A DNA stretch of 40,539 bases from JAWLBR01 sp041687495 (GTDB lineage: Bacteria > Bacillota > Limnochordia > DTU087 > JAAYGB01). The notes below the pieces were generated by a model. The model made no database searches. It was not told where the DNA came from and saw nothing but the letters and a program-made list of their open reading frames with translations. The stretch's first letter is position 1. Every line of letters begins with the position of its first letter. Shown here one piece after another: positions 16,900 through 25,714 of this stretch. Position numbers and translations under genes: made by a program. The stretch lies in the NCBI GenBank assembly GCA_041687495.1, contig JAWLBR010000017.1, forward strand, positions 1 through 40,539, given 5' to 3'.

Positions 16900-17436
16900 C
16901 TACGGAAGCGTCAGTACTGTCACTTGGTCGTTGGTGAACACGCAGATGGAGGCTGCTGTGAGCAGAGCCTCTCTGGCCACAGTCGCGGCGTCCAAATCAG
17001 TGTGCGCCACTAGAGCTTTGGCTGCCGCTAAGGCGTACGGTCCTCCGGACCCGATGGCCGTAACTCCATCGTCAGGCTCGATTACATCTCCCGTTCCTGA
17101 GATGACTAGCATCTGCTCCTGGTCCATCACGATCATCATAGCTTCGAGGCGGCGCAGGGCCTTATCTGAGCGCCACTCTTTCGCCAACTCAACTGCGGCG
17201 CGAGTTAACTGCCCGCGGTATTCCTCCAGTTTGGCTTCAAATTTATCGAACAACGAAAACGCATCGGCGGCTGCCCCGGCAAACCCAGCCACGACCCTGT
17301 CGTTGTACAACTTGCGCACTTTCTTGGCTTGATGTTTCATCACTGTGCGCTCTCCGAAAGTAACTTGGCCGTCGCCGGCCATGGCTGATGAGCCTTTGGC
17401 GCGGACCGCAACAATAGTTGTTGAACGGATCTCCAC
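16900..17436 (-). CDS. hslV: ATP-dependent protease proteolytic subunit HslV (ClpQ)
   Basis: 178 residues. The proteasome-beta-like fold is clear from TTIVAVRAKGSSAMAGDGQVTFG, GFAGAAADAFSLFDKFE and AIGSGGPYALAAAKAL. The nucleophile is probably T6 of S-T-T-I, so the first five residues (MEIRS) would be removed as a short propeptide; E. coli HslV needs only Met removal, while Bacillus ClpQ also has a short N-terminal extension. The start is GTG with GAGAGG 9 nt upstream. The xerC (codV) gene that precedes it in B. subtilis is absent; topA is directly upstream. Confidence 0.96.
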   Translation of the reverse strand: MEIRSTTIVAVRAKGSSAMAGDGQVTFGERTVMKHQAKKVRKLYNDRVVAGFAGAAADAFSLFDKFEAKLEEYRGQLTRAAVELAKEWRSDKALRRLEAMMIVMDQEQMLVISGTGDVIEPDDGVTAIGSGGPYALAAAKALVAHTDLDAATVAREALLTAASICVFTNDQVTVLTLP

Positions 17437-17521
17437 TTAGAATCGCCTCTCTTTGGCTTTTCCTTTTACCTGGATGCTTTTTTTCTCACTTCTAATCTCC
17501 TGCATAAACCAAGGTGAAAGG

Positions 17522-19657
17522 TCACTCACTCGATGGCTTCTTCTCCATCTCCTGATACGAACAACCCTTGGTCGGACAGACAATCTTATCTGGTTGGTTT
17601 CGTTTTTTCTTTCGCACCAGCATGGCTTTGCACTCGGGGCACTCTCGACCCACGGGCTCATCCCAACTGACAAAATCACAGTCCGGGTAGTTGCTGCACC
17701 CGTAGAACTGCCGTCCCTTCCGGCTGCGGCGTTCTACAATATCTCCGCCACACTTGGGACACTTAACCCCAATAGACTGCAGTAGTGGTTTGGTGTTGCG
17801 GCAGTCGGGAAATCCAGGGCAGGCGAGGAACTTTCCAAAACGGCCATGTTTGATCACCATATTGCGACCACACTTGTCGCAGACTTCGTCGCTAACCTCA
17901 TCTTCCAATTCTACACTCTGCATTTCGTTGACAGCCTGCTCCAGACTCTTAGAGAAAGACTCGTAGAATTGATCCAGGACCTCAACCCAGCGCACCTGTC
18001 CCTCTTCCACGGAGTCCAGCTGGGACTCAAGGTGGGCGGTGAAATCAGTATCCAAAATCTGGGCGAAATGCTCCTTCAAGAGATCCGTAACAATAAAACC
18101 CAACTCAGTAGGTTCAAAACGCTTATCGATCAGCTGCGCGTAACCCCGTCTCTGGACAGTATCAATAATGGTGGCATAGGTGCTTGGCCTGCCAATCCCC
18201 AGCTCCTCGAGCGTCTTAACCAGCATGGCTTCCGAATACCGTGGCGGTGGCTGTGTGAAATGCTGCTCGGGAGTAACTTCCTTGAGGTCCAAGCTCTGAC
18301 CCTGTTCTAGTTCTGGGAGAAACTTTTCTTCATCGTCATCTTTGTCGTCATCCTGCTTCTCAATATACAGCTTCATGAACCCGGCAAACCTGATTTTCGA
18401 TCCGGTGGCGCGCAGTGTGTACTCCGGCCGATCAGACGGTGCTGCTTGCGCTGACCGAGCTCCGATATCCACACTGAGCGTATCCATCACAGCAGGAGCC
18501 ATTTGACTGGCCACGAACCTTTGCCAGATCAGGCGGTACAGACGCAACTGGTCCCGCTGTAGATACTGTTTGATGGCCTCTGGAGTCCGAAGTACTGAGG
18601 TCGGCCGAATAGCTTCGTGAGCCGCTTGCGCCCCTTGTTTAGTCTTGTACTGCTTGGGCCGACTAGGCCGGTACTCCTTACCAAAAGTACTTTCTATATA
18701 CTCTCGCGCTTCGTCCTGAGCTTCCTGGGCGATCCGAACTGCATCAGTACGAATGTATGTGATTAGACCAACGGTCCCTTCATCGCCCACATCAAGACCC
18801 TCATAGAGCTGTTGCGCCAAGCGCATAGTCTTGGCAGCGCTGAAGCCCAGACGTCGCGAGGCTTCCTGCTGCAAAGTACTCGTAGTGAAAGGCGCCGCCG
18901 GGTTGCGCTTTCGCTGCCGGGGCACCACTTTGTCCACGGTGAACTCCGCTGACTGCAGATCCGCTACTATCTGCTTAGCCTCTTCTTCGCTGATGCTGTC
19001 TAGTTTCTTTCCATTCTTGGCATTTACTGCTGCCGTAAACTGGTTACCATTACCATTGTGCGGCGCCAAGCGTGCGGAGACAGTCCAGTATTCCTCTTGG
19101 ACAAAGGCTTCGATTTCCCGCTGCCGGTCACATATTAGCCGGACTGCCACGGACTGCACCCGCCCAGCGCTCAAGCCTGGTTTGACTTTGTTCCAAAGCA
19201 GTGGACTAAGTTTGTACCCAACCAACCGATCCAGAATTCTCCGCGCCTGCTGAGAATCAACCAAATCTTGGTTGATAGGCCGAGCGTGCTTGATGGCTTC
19301 TTTTACCGTTCGCTGCGTAATCTCATTGAACTCCACCCGGCAAGGCTCTTCACTGTCCAACTTAAGCGCGTCGGCCAAGTGCCAAGAGATAGCCTCTCCC
19401 TCGCGATCCGGGTCAGTGGCTAGATAGACTCTGCGCGCCTTTTTCGCTGCGCTGCGCAACTCCTGCAAAACAGGCCCTTTTCCTCGAATGGTGATATACT
19501 TGGGAGTAAAGCTGTTCTCAACGTCTACTCCGAACTGACTGCGGGGCAGGTCCTTCACGTGCCCCATTGAAGCCTTGACTTGGTAACTACGCCCCAAGAA
19601 CTTGCCAATGGTCTTGGCTTTGGCGGGTGACTCGACAATAACTAACGACCTAGGCAC
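17522..19657 (-). CDS. topA: DNA topoisomerase I
   Basis: 711 residues. It has the N-terminal Toprim domain (LVIVESPAKAKTIGKFLG, later YLATDPDREGEAISWHL), the active-site tyrosine at about Y301 in GLITYIRTD, and three C-terminal zinc-finger units (CDKC...CPGFPDC, CPKC...CSNYPDC, CPEC...CPTKGC). It relaxes negative supercoils by a type IA mechanism. The GTG at 19657 (VPRSLVIVES) is chosen because GAGGGGTG lies just upstream; a TTG seven codons earlier would place that site inside the gene. It is followed by hslV after 85 nt. Confidence 0.97.
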   Translation of the reverse strand: MPRSLVIVESPAKAKTIGKFLGRSYQVKASMGHVKDLPRSQFGVDVENSFTPKYITIRGKGPVLQELRSAAKKARRVYLATDPDREGEAISWHLADALKLDSEEPCRVEFNEITQRTVKEAIKHARPINQDLVDSQQARRILDRLVGYKLSPLLWNKVKPGLSAGRVQSVAVRLICDRQREIEAFVQEEYWTVSARLAPHNGNGNQFTAAVNAKNGKKLDSISEEEAKQIVADLQSAEFTVDKVVPRQRKRNPAAPFTTSTLQQEASRRLGFSAAKTMRLAQQLYEGLDVGDEGTVGLITYIRTDAVRIAQEAQDEAREYIESTFGKEYRPSRPKQYKTKQGAQAAHEAIRPTSVLRTPEAIKQYLQRDQLRLYRLIWQRFVASQMAPAVMDTLSVDIGARSAQAAPSDRPEYTLRATGSKIRFAGFMKLYIEKQDDDKDDDEEKFLPELEQGQSLDLKEVTPEQHFTQPPPRYSEAMLVKTLEELGIGRPSTYATIIDTVQRRGYAQLIDKRFEPTELGFIVTDLLKEHFAQILDTDFTAHLESQLDSVEEGQVRWVEVLDQFYESFSKSLEQAVNEMQSVELEDEVSDEVCDKCGRNMVIKHGRFGKFLACPGFPDCRNTKPLLQSIGVKCPKCGGDIVERRSRKGRQFYGCSNYPDCDFVSWDEPVGRECPECKAMLVRKKKRNQPDKIVCPTKGCSYQEMEKKPSSE

Positions 19658-19691
19658 TATTTCACCCCTCGTTGACAATCATAGAAAAATA

Positions 19692-20165
19692 TCAGTGGCT
19701 CTGGTCATCGTGTTCTGCACCTGGGTGGGACTTTTCAGTGGCCAGCAGCGCAGATCTGAGCTGATCTGAGAGGACCTGCGGAAACAACCACTTGATTTCA
19801 GCGACCCCAACTTCATCAGATTCAAGCTGCATCGCTGCATGCACGATCTCTTCCAGTTCCACTGAGCTCAGCAAGCCGTAGTTTAGTAATCCGAGCAGAT
19901 ATCCTTGAGCGCCGATGGCGAGTTTCATTCGTTCTGCAGGGGTAAACACCCGCATCGCCCTCGTTGCACTCAAAGGATCCTCAGATTCGGACATCAACAT
20001 TTCGGGGAGGGAGAATATTAAGGTGAAGGCTGCATCAATCTCGTGGAGCGTGTATCCATTCTCAACCAGCTCTTGCACCAACTGTTTTACTTCCTTGGAG
20101 GTTACCGCGGTTGAGAGGACTCTATCAGCCACGAAATTTAGGATCTCCATCACTTTTTCTTTCAA
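19692..20165 (-). CDS. smg: Smg family protein (DUF494)
   Basis: 157 residues, mostly acidic helices. The second half carries the DUF494/Smg pattern: RVFTPAERMKLAIGAQGYLL, then a segment ending SDEVGVAEIKWLFPQVL. The family's function is unknown, but its gene often sits next to dprA (smf) and topA, mainly in Proteobacteria; here it lies exactly between them, which supports the call. The TTG at 20165 is preferred because GGAGGG lies 7 nt upstream; GTG and ATG codons follow within six codons. Confidence 0.8.
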   Translation of the reverse strand: MKEKVMEILNFVADRVLSTAVTSKEVKQLVQELVENGYTLHEIDAAFTLIFSLPEMLMSESEDPLSATRAMRVFTPAERMKLAIGAQGYLLGLLNYGLLSSVELEEIVHAAMQLESDEVGVAEIKWLFPQVLSDQLRSALLATEKSHPGAEHDDQSH

Positions 20166-20214
20166 GTTTCTTCCCTCCTCTGATTGCGTACAGTTTCGAA
20201 ACCAATTATAGCCT

Positions 20215-21402
20215 TTAGCGCCCTAAGTTGCAAACAATCGTCTTGTACCACTTTCCATCCAACCCGACCTTGACTCGCCCTTCCAGCTCCAGTTCAGACA
20301 GAACCGCCAACACCCTTCCCGGATCCAACCCGGTCGTCTGCTGCACTGCTTCTATTGACATAGGCCCACTTAGGCATTCAAGCACCGATTGAGTTTCTGG
20401 CAGAGCGAAGTCTAGGGCCAGCTGTCGATTGGAACTGCTTGACGCCGGTGGACACTCCTTGGAAGAAACAGAGGGCTGAAGTGTTTTCGAGCATCCCCGT
20501 CTGTCCACCCTGCGCCCAAGGCATTCCACCACTCCCAAGACATCGTCTACCGTCGTTAGTAGACGGGCTTTTCCGTTCTTAATTAGGTCATTAGTGCCAA
20601 TACTTGACTGTTCAAAAGGGGCACCAGGAACGGCAAAGATGGGTTTTCCTGCCTGGTATGCCATCCCGGCCGTGATCAGCGAGCCACTCTGCTCGCCGGC
20701 AGCAGTAACTATGACTACCTGTGCCAGTCCAACTACGATCCGATTGCGTGCGGCAAAACTGTGGCCTCGGACTCGAGTCCACGGACTAAACTCGGACATA
20801 ATCAATCCCTCTTGGCTAATACGTGTCGCCAGGTTTCGGTTTTGATGAGGGTATACATGCGCAAGCCCACACGGCAGGACCGCTACCGTAGTGCCGGTGG
20901 ACATGGCGCCCAGATGCGCCGCCGTATCGGCGCCACGGGCTAACCCGCTGACAACAACCACACCGGCCTCAGCTAACTGAGCGCTAAGATGTGCCACCCA
21001 GTCATAAAGCGCCATGGGCATTTTGCGACTGCCGATAACCGCGACAAGGGGCTGCCCAAGAAGACTTAGGCAGCCCTGGTAATATAGAGTAGACGGTGGA
21101 GCAGACAGACTTCTCAGTGCTTGAGGGTATTCAGCGTCGAGATACGTTACCACTTGCACTTGGGCCATTGCTAGCTTAGACAGATACTGGTCTACGTCGA
21201 GAGTTCTTACCTGCTCGCAGATCGCTGACGCCAGTTTGGGGCCAATGCCAGGTACTGCAGTCAGTTCGTTGGGAGAAGCCTCCCAGACGCAATTTGCTGA
21301 TCCCAAAGTCTCAGTCAGCGATTTCAGGCGTGCAAATCCCAGACCTGGGATGGAACTCAAAACTAACCACAACTCCCGTTCCGAATATCTAGGTCTCCTC
21401 AT
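20215..21402 (-). CDS. dprA: DNA processing protein DprA (Smf)
   Basis: 395 residues with the three DprA parts. First comes a helix-hairpin-helix region (SIPGLGFARLKSL, VPGIGPKLASAI). Then the Rossmann-like core (VIGSRKMP, VVSGLARGADTAAHLGAM, VLPCGLAHVYPHQN, SEFSPW, FAARNRIVVGLA, SGSLITA, AVPGAP, GTNDLIKNGKA). Last is a small winged-helix end. DprA loads RecA on incoming single-stranded DNA. The ATG at 21402 overlaps the upstream gene by 14 nt and has AGAGG 6 nt upstream. Confidence 0.95.
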   Translation of the reverse strand: MRRPRYSERELWLVLSSIPGLGFARLKSLTETLGSANCVWEASPNELTAVPGIGPKLASAICEQVRTLDVDQYLSKLAMAQVQVVTYLDAEYPQALRSLSAPPSTLYYQGCLSLLGQPLVAVIGSRKMPMALYDWVAHLSAQLAEAGVVVVSGLARGADTAAHLGAMSTGTTVAVLPCGLAHVYPHQNRNLATRISQEGLIMSEFSPWTRVRGHSFAARNRIVVGLAQVVIVTAAGEQSGSLITAGMAYQAGKPIFAVPGAPFEQSSIGTNDLIKNGKARLLTTVDDVLGVVECLGRRVDRRGCSKTLQPSVSSKECPPASSSSNRQLALDFALPETQSVLECLSGPMSIEAVQQTTGLDPGRVLAVLSELELEGRVKVGLDGKWYKTIVCNLGR

Positions 21403-21631
21403 ATCCTCCCTCTGTTGTCTCATGTTCTAGGCTATCCAGAATTTGCCTCAGTTCTTCCTCCCACCGCAGCTGATACAGGCGCAGGTCGTCTTCGCAGACC
21501 AGAGCTCCGGTCTCACAATTGGTGCAGACCACGGCATAGGTCGTTCCCCGCTTGGCGCGAATACTGTGGGGAGTATCGACCTCACAAACTGGGCATCGGT
21601 ATATACGCGTTGAACCTCGTTCCAATTCCAC
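21389..21631 (-). CDS. Small zinc-ribbon protein of unknown function
   Basis: 80 residues. Two CxxC pairs (CPVC at about 13-16 and CTNC at about 36-39) suggest a single zinc ribbon, with a charged, probably helical C-terminal half. GTG at 21631 has GGGGGG 8 nt upstream, and its 3' end overlaps dprA by 14 nt, so it is likely translated and coupled to dprA. I do not recognise a named family. It could be a DNA- or RNA-binding partner, but nothing beyond the zinc ribbon supports that. Confidence 0.65.
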   Translation of the reverse strand: MELERGSTRIYRCPVCEVDTPHSIRAKRGTTYAVVCTNCETGALVCEDDLRLYQLRWEEELRQILDSLEHETTEGGYEET

Positions 21632-21748
21632 GGTTAGATCCCCCCAGATGGTTCTGTAGTTAGGATGACAGATCCCCTCGGCCGGTATCCTGCTGCGACG
21701 CTGATGGGGGCATTTCGCTAACCGATGTAAGTTTTGACGTTCTTTGCT

Positions 21749-23314
21749 TTAGGCACTGCTGGACGGATAAAGTCCGTACTCGCCTGAAGACAGACGCAAC
21801 CTTGCTGCCTCCAGAATATGACGTTTTTGGATAATGTCGCATTCCTCCAGATCAGCGATAGTCATCGCCACCTTAATGAGCCGGGCTTCACCCCGCTTGG
21901 AAAGCCGCAAACGCTGCACTGCACTGGCCAGCAGTGCCTCAGCTGCAGAGTCTAGATGGCATGCTTGCCGTAAGTCTACCGCTGGGACCTGACCGTTAAA
22001 GTGGTATTTGCGGCCTTGATACCTTACCTGTTGGCGCTGCCACGCAGACATTACACCCTGCCGCAACTGTGCAGACGAGACCGGCGGGTCGCTGCTGTGC
22101 CATGTTCCTTCCACCGCCGAAACATTGATCTGCAGATCAATGCGATCAAGAAACGGCCCCGACAGCCTTTGCCTATACCGAAAGATCGCAGTTTCGGAAC
22201 AAGAACAGCGATCACCGGTGGTAGAACCGAAAAAACCGCACGGACAAGGATTCATTGTACAAACCAGCAAGAATCCAGCTGGAAATGTCACCTGATAGCG
22301 ACTTCGGCTTAGGGTCACTGTCCTATCCTCCAGCGGCTGCCGAAGTGCTTCTAAGACCTCACGACGAAACTCGGGCAGCTCATCCAATAGCAGCACTCCC
22401 CGGTGACTTAGCGTAACCTCACCGGGATTGGGATACATCCCTCCGCCAATCATTCCAGCCATGGTAATAGTGTGATGTGGAGAACGAAATGGTCGCCTTT
22501 CGACCATATGCTGCGGTAGTATCTCTACTCCGCTCTTCTGAGCAATCGCGGCCGTGTGAATACGGATGATCTCGTTCAACTCACTAGAAGCCGGGGGCGG
22601 CATAATTGACGGAATTCTCTTGGCCAGCATTGTCTTTCCAGTCCCCGGCGGACCCACCATTAGGACATTATGCCACCCTGCAGCGGCAACTTGCATGGCT
22701 CGTTTGGCCACAGCTTGCCCCTCAACGTCACGGTAATCTACTGCGTCAGCCCCAGCGAAAGCGGACTGTGTCTGAGCTGGAGCAAACACCACTGGGCGCT
22801 GCCGACCCATCACTACGTTGAGAGCGTCACCCAGTGAACTCACAGGCCAAAGATCCCATGCAGGCATGTACTTGGCTTCCTCAAGATTGCCTGCAGGGAT
22901 TACGCACCCAGCTAAACCCTGGCGATGAAGTTCGTGCAATCTGGCCAGTAGTCCTTGGACAGGCCTAACAGTACCGTCCAAAGCTAATTCACCCAAGAGG
23001 CCTACCTGGCTTGGCTCTACTTTGGCTTCAATCCGTCCGGCTGCCAGGAGTATTCCAACTGCCAAGCTCAGGTCAAAAGCAGGACCGACTTTCGGGATAT
23101 TCGCTGGCCCAAGGTTGACTGTGATACGACCCAGCGGAAACTCGCCGCACAGATTACGAACGGCAGCCCGTACTCGATGCTTGCTCTCTTTAACGGCGGT
23201 GTCGGGTAACCCCACAACTTCGAAACTGGGCAGACCTGGAGCCAGGTCCACCTCCACCGCCACCAAAAATCCACTCACGCCTACTAGACCACAGCTGAAC
23301 ACTTTCCTCACCAA
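21749..23314 (-). CDS. comM: ComM/YifB family Mg-chelatase-like AAA+ ATPase
   Basis: About 521 residues. The N-terminal Lon-protease-like domain (VEVDLAPGLPSFEVVGLPDTAVKESKHRVRAA), Walker A (GPPGTGKTMLAKRIP), Walker B (VLLLDELPEF) and the MNPCPCGFFG motif are all present, as in YifB/ComM. ComM is a hexameric helicase that promotes branch migration during natural transformation in other bacteria. Family members start shortly before KVFS; here the in-frame choices are TTG 23314 or GTG 23311. The nearest GGAGG is 12-15 nt upstream, inside a terminator stem, so the start is uncertain. An ATG at 23365 would add 17 unusual residues and has no ribosome binding site. Confidence 0.9.
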   Translation of the reverse strand: MVRKVFSCGLVGVSGFLVAVEVDLAPGLPSFEVVGLPDTAVKESKHRVRAAVRNLCGEFPLGRITVNLGPANIPKVGPAFDLSLAVGILLAAGRIEAKVEPSQVGLLGELALDGTVRPVQGLLARLHELHRQGLAGCVIPAGNLEEAKYMPAWDLWPVSSLGDALNVVMGRQRPVVFAPAQTQSAFAGADAVDYRDVEGQAVAKRAMQVAAAGWHNVLMVGPPGTGKTMLAKRIPSIMPPPASSELNEIIRIHTAAIAQKSGVEILPQHMVERRPFRSPHHTITMAGMIGGGMYPNPGEVTLSHRGVLLLDELPEFRREVLEALRQPLEDRTVTLSRSRYQVTFPAGFLLVCTMNPCPCGFFGSTTGDRCSCSETAIFRYRQRLSGPFLDRIDLQINVSAVEGTWHSSDPPVSSAQLRQGVMSAWQRQQVRYQGRKYHFNGQVPAVDLRQACHLDSAAEALLASAVQRLRLSKRGEARLIKVAMTIADLEECDIIQKRHILEAARLRLSSGEYGLYPSSSA

Positions 23315-23315
23315 T

Positions 23316-23358
23316 AAAAAAGGACACCTCCAGGAATTAATTGGCCTGGCTGGTGTCC
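23316..23358 (-). terminator. Intrinsic terminator abutting the comM start
   Basis: A two-part stem, GGACACC with GGTGTCC (outer 7 bp) and CCAGG with CCTGG (inner 5 bp), is followed by six T. The T-run ends 1-5 nt before the comM start codons, and the only GGAGG for comM lies in the 3' arm. It should end the transcript of the COG0523 gene and may also control comM. Confidence 0.85.
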
Positions 23359-23411
23359 AATACATAATCTAATTTAGCGTCGGAGCAAAAAACTCCTGCA
23401 ACGAGTAACCC

Positions 23412-24335
23412 TCATTCCTCAACAAGAACCGCAAAACCAGCGGCTTCCAGATCCTCTTTTCGCAGTAAGTTGCCGATGACCACCACACTCCCCACGTCTC
23501 TGGGGATTCCTTTATTCAAGGACCACTGTCCAGCAACGAACTGCAGCACTCTGATCTCGTTTCCCACTTCGATGAAACCTTTTGCACGGATCGCCTGACC
23601 GGGCAGTCTGCTGGTGAAAGCTGATACCTCCTGCTCGTCTCGGAACGGACCGGCCTGGATGCGGTGGGAGATCATTGGATCTCGCACCGCATCCTCGGCC
23701 TGAGTTCGGCTAACCCTGGAAGTCTGCTGCGGCTGCACTATCTCCGCCCACTGGCAACTAGGCAGCTGGCAATAACTGCTGGTACGCACCGATGCGTCAG
23801 GATTGATGCTCGTAATCAGTCGCTTTACTCGGTCATGGGTCTTTTGATCCACCGTATCGGCCTTGTTGATGAGCACAAGATCGGCAGCCTGAACCTGCCT
23901 GAGGATGGCACGCACTGAATCCACTAATTTGGGAAACACCAACGGATCCACCACCGTTATCGTCTTTACTATCTGGTAGTACTCAGACAACTGAGGTAGA
24001 TCGATAAAAGAGCCCAATTCCAAAGGATCTGCGATCCCTGTAGCTTCAATAATTAACACGTCCGGCTTGACCGTGTGTGCGATTCTTTCCATTTCTGCCA
24101 AGAAGTCATCCCTGACGCAAACGCAAAAGATCGAGCCTTTGTTCAGTTCACTTAAGTGGTCAAATCCACCGATGAGAGCTCCATCCACACCTATCTCGCC
24201 GAATTCATTCATCAGTACGGCAAGTTTCTGCCCAGGCTTGTGCACGTGCCTGATCAGCTGATTGAGAAAGGTTGTCTTTCCGGCTCCCAGGAAACCGGCT
24301 GCCAGATAGACAGGTATCCGCGCTGATTTACCCAT
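23412..24335 (-). CDS. COG0523 (CobW/P47K-like) GTPase, putative metal chaperone
   Basis: 307 residues. The G3E GTPase core is clear: Walker A at 14-21 (GFLGAGKT), a MNEFGEIGVDGALI segment, LIIEATGIADPLEL and the NKAD base-recognition motif. A CobW C-terminal domain follows. COG0523 proteins deliver metals to enzymes. The family's CxCC metal motif is seen only as a degenerate C71-V-C73. It starts 26 nt after the UroD-thioredoxin gene, and GTPases of this kind are often found beside corrinoid methyltransferase genes, so it probably serves that enzyme (inference). The ATG at 24335 has GGAGGG 7 nt upstream. Confidence 0.88.
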   Translation of the reverse strand: MGKSARIPVYLAAGFLGAGKTTFLNQLIRHVHKPGQKLAVLMNEFGEIGVDGALIGGFDHLSELNKGSIFCVCVRDDFLAEMERIAHTVKPDVLIIEATGIADPLELGSFIDLPQLSEYYQIVKTITVVDPLVFPKLVDSVRAILRQVQAADLVLINKADTVDQKTHDRVKRLITSINPDASVRTSSYCQLPSCQWAEIVQPQQTSRVSRTQAEDAVRDPMISHRIQAGPFRDEQEVSAFTSRLPGQAIRAKGFIEVGNEIRVLQFVAGQWSLNKGIPRDVGSVVVIGNLLRKEDLEAAGFAVLVEE

Positions 24336-24361
24336 AGCTTCGCCCTCCACCAGAGCCTAGG

Positions 24362-25714
24362 TTAAGCCTCTTGCACTGCCTGCAGGTATCGCTCCAGATC
24401 GGGTATCACTGAAACAAAAGAGATCTTACCATTAATCACGATGGTCGGCAGATTGGAAATCCCAAGCCGTTTCAGCCTGGTTATGGTTTCTGGAGCTGTG
24501 GCCTTATGCTCTACCCAATCCACTTGGCCATTTAAGCGGGCTGCTACTTCGCGGGTGGCATCAACCATGTACTTACACGGCGGGCAAGTGGCAGAATCAA
24601 TGGTAAACACCTCGATCAGCGGGCGGGTAAGAGCTGCGTAGTCGGGCATTTCTACAGCTACTTCCTCCACAGCCTCTTTTTGGTGCATATCCACAAACTG
24701 TCTGGCATTCGCCGCATCCAAGACCGCCAAACTAATAGCAGCCACGTTGTCTGCAGGTACTGCATAGGGCATGTCACATCCGGGAGACAAAACAAAACCG
24801 GGTCCACTGAACTTCTCGACAATATCCAGTGCAGTGTTGATGCAATCTACCGGCTGACCTAACAGAAGAACCGTAGTCAGTGGAATGTTACCGCCAAAGG
24901 AGATGCCATACTCATCCGCAACCTGCTGTGCCTTCTCCAAAGGAACGTTCTCATCCACCGATATCCCATCGGGTCCACACTCGGCCATAGCTGCCAGCAG
25001 TGGAGTGGCATTACCGCAAACGAAATAACACGAGTGTGCCTTGTGCGCCCGAATCGAATCAAATAGGATTTTGCTGTCCTTGGCAACAAACTCAGCAAAG
25101 TGATCCGCCGAGATCTGTGAGATCATTGGGTCGACCACAGCGATGACATCCATACCTGCTTCGATGTAGAACTGGGCTACAGTTTCAGTTACTTCTCTGC
25201 ACTTATCCATCAACGCTTTCAGGCTATCTGGGTCGTCAAACATGTCTAGAAATAGGTTGGTTCCCCGTAGGTGCATAGCCAAGGTAAACGGACCACAAAC
25301 CAGGCCGTATAGGGCGGTGTTCTCCCCGATGCTCGCCTTGAGCTCACGCATGGCCTGCAAAACAATGGGAAGTCTTCCATCGTCCTGCGTCGGCACCTTG
25401 AGCCGTTCCATCGCCTCATACCCAGAGGCAAGCGGGTGAGACATTACACTAGGCGGCGCATCATCGGCCCACTGCAAGTCACAACCAAGAATCTCTGCCT
25501 CGATCTGCAAATCGAAAACGACCGGTTGCCCGTCGGCCCGATACCTTCGGTTAGCTTCGATTCCACATTCCACCAACTTGTCAGAACTCTGCAGAAGCTC
25601 CGTGGCTGAATACCCAAACAAACTACCAATATGTACTCCCGTAAACGGAACCCATGGTATCCGCGGAGTATCTTTACGTTCCAATGCTGCCAACACTAGT
25701 TCTTTTCCGTTCAT
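24362..25714 (-). CDS. UroD-family methyltransferase fused to a thioredoxin-like domain
   Basis: 450 residues. Residues 1-340 are a uroporphyrinogen decarboxylase-type barrel of the MtaA/MtbA methyltransferase kind (start MNGKELVLAALERKDTPRIPW, later GGNIPLTT and SPGCDMPYAVPADNV). Residues ~365-450 are a thioredoxin-like domain with CPPC at 377-380 and a cis-proline at NLPTIV. In MtaA/MtbA zinc is held by H-x-C plus a later C; here the H position is F231, with C233, C229 and C313 available. The natural substrate cannot be told; no corrinoid protein gene is in the window. GGGAGGGG lies 6 nt before the ATG. True porphyrin decarboxylation is unlikely given the MtaA-like motifs. Confidence 0.85.
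   Translation of the reverse strand: MNGKELVLAALERKDTPRIPWVPFTGVHIGSLFGYSATELLQSSDKLVECGIEANRRYRADGQPVVFDLQIEAEILGCDLQWADDAPPSVMSHPLASGYEAMERLKVPTQDDGRLPIVLQAMRELKASIGENTALYGLVCGPFTLAMHLRGTNLFLDMFDDPDSLKALMDKCREVTETVAQFYIEAGMDVIAVVDPMISQISADHFAEFVAKDSKILFDSIRAHKAHSCYFVCGNATPLLAAMAECGPDGISVDENVPLEKAQQVADEYGISFGGNIPLTTVLLLGQPVDCINTALDIVEKFSGPGFVLSPGCDMPYAVPADNVAAISLAVLDAANARQFVDMHQKEAVEEVAVEMPDYAALTRPLIEVFTIDSATCPPCKYMVDATREVAARLNGQVDWVEHKATAPETITRLKRLGISNLPTIVINGKISFVSVIPDLERYLQAVQEA

Noticed and set aside
17437..17679. Minus-strand 80-codon frame overlapping the end of topA, considered as an xerC remnant
   Set aside because: It shows no integrase motif and is mostly topA sequence read in another frame; the true topA-hslV gap is only 85 nt.
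23315..23365. ATG start for comM at 23365
   Set aside because: No ribosome binding site upstream, the added residues do not resemble the family, and the segment is a terminator hairpin.
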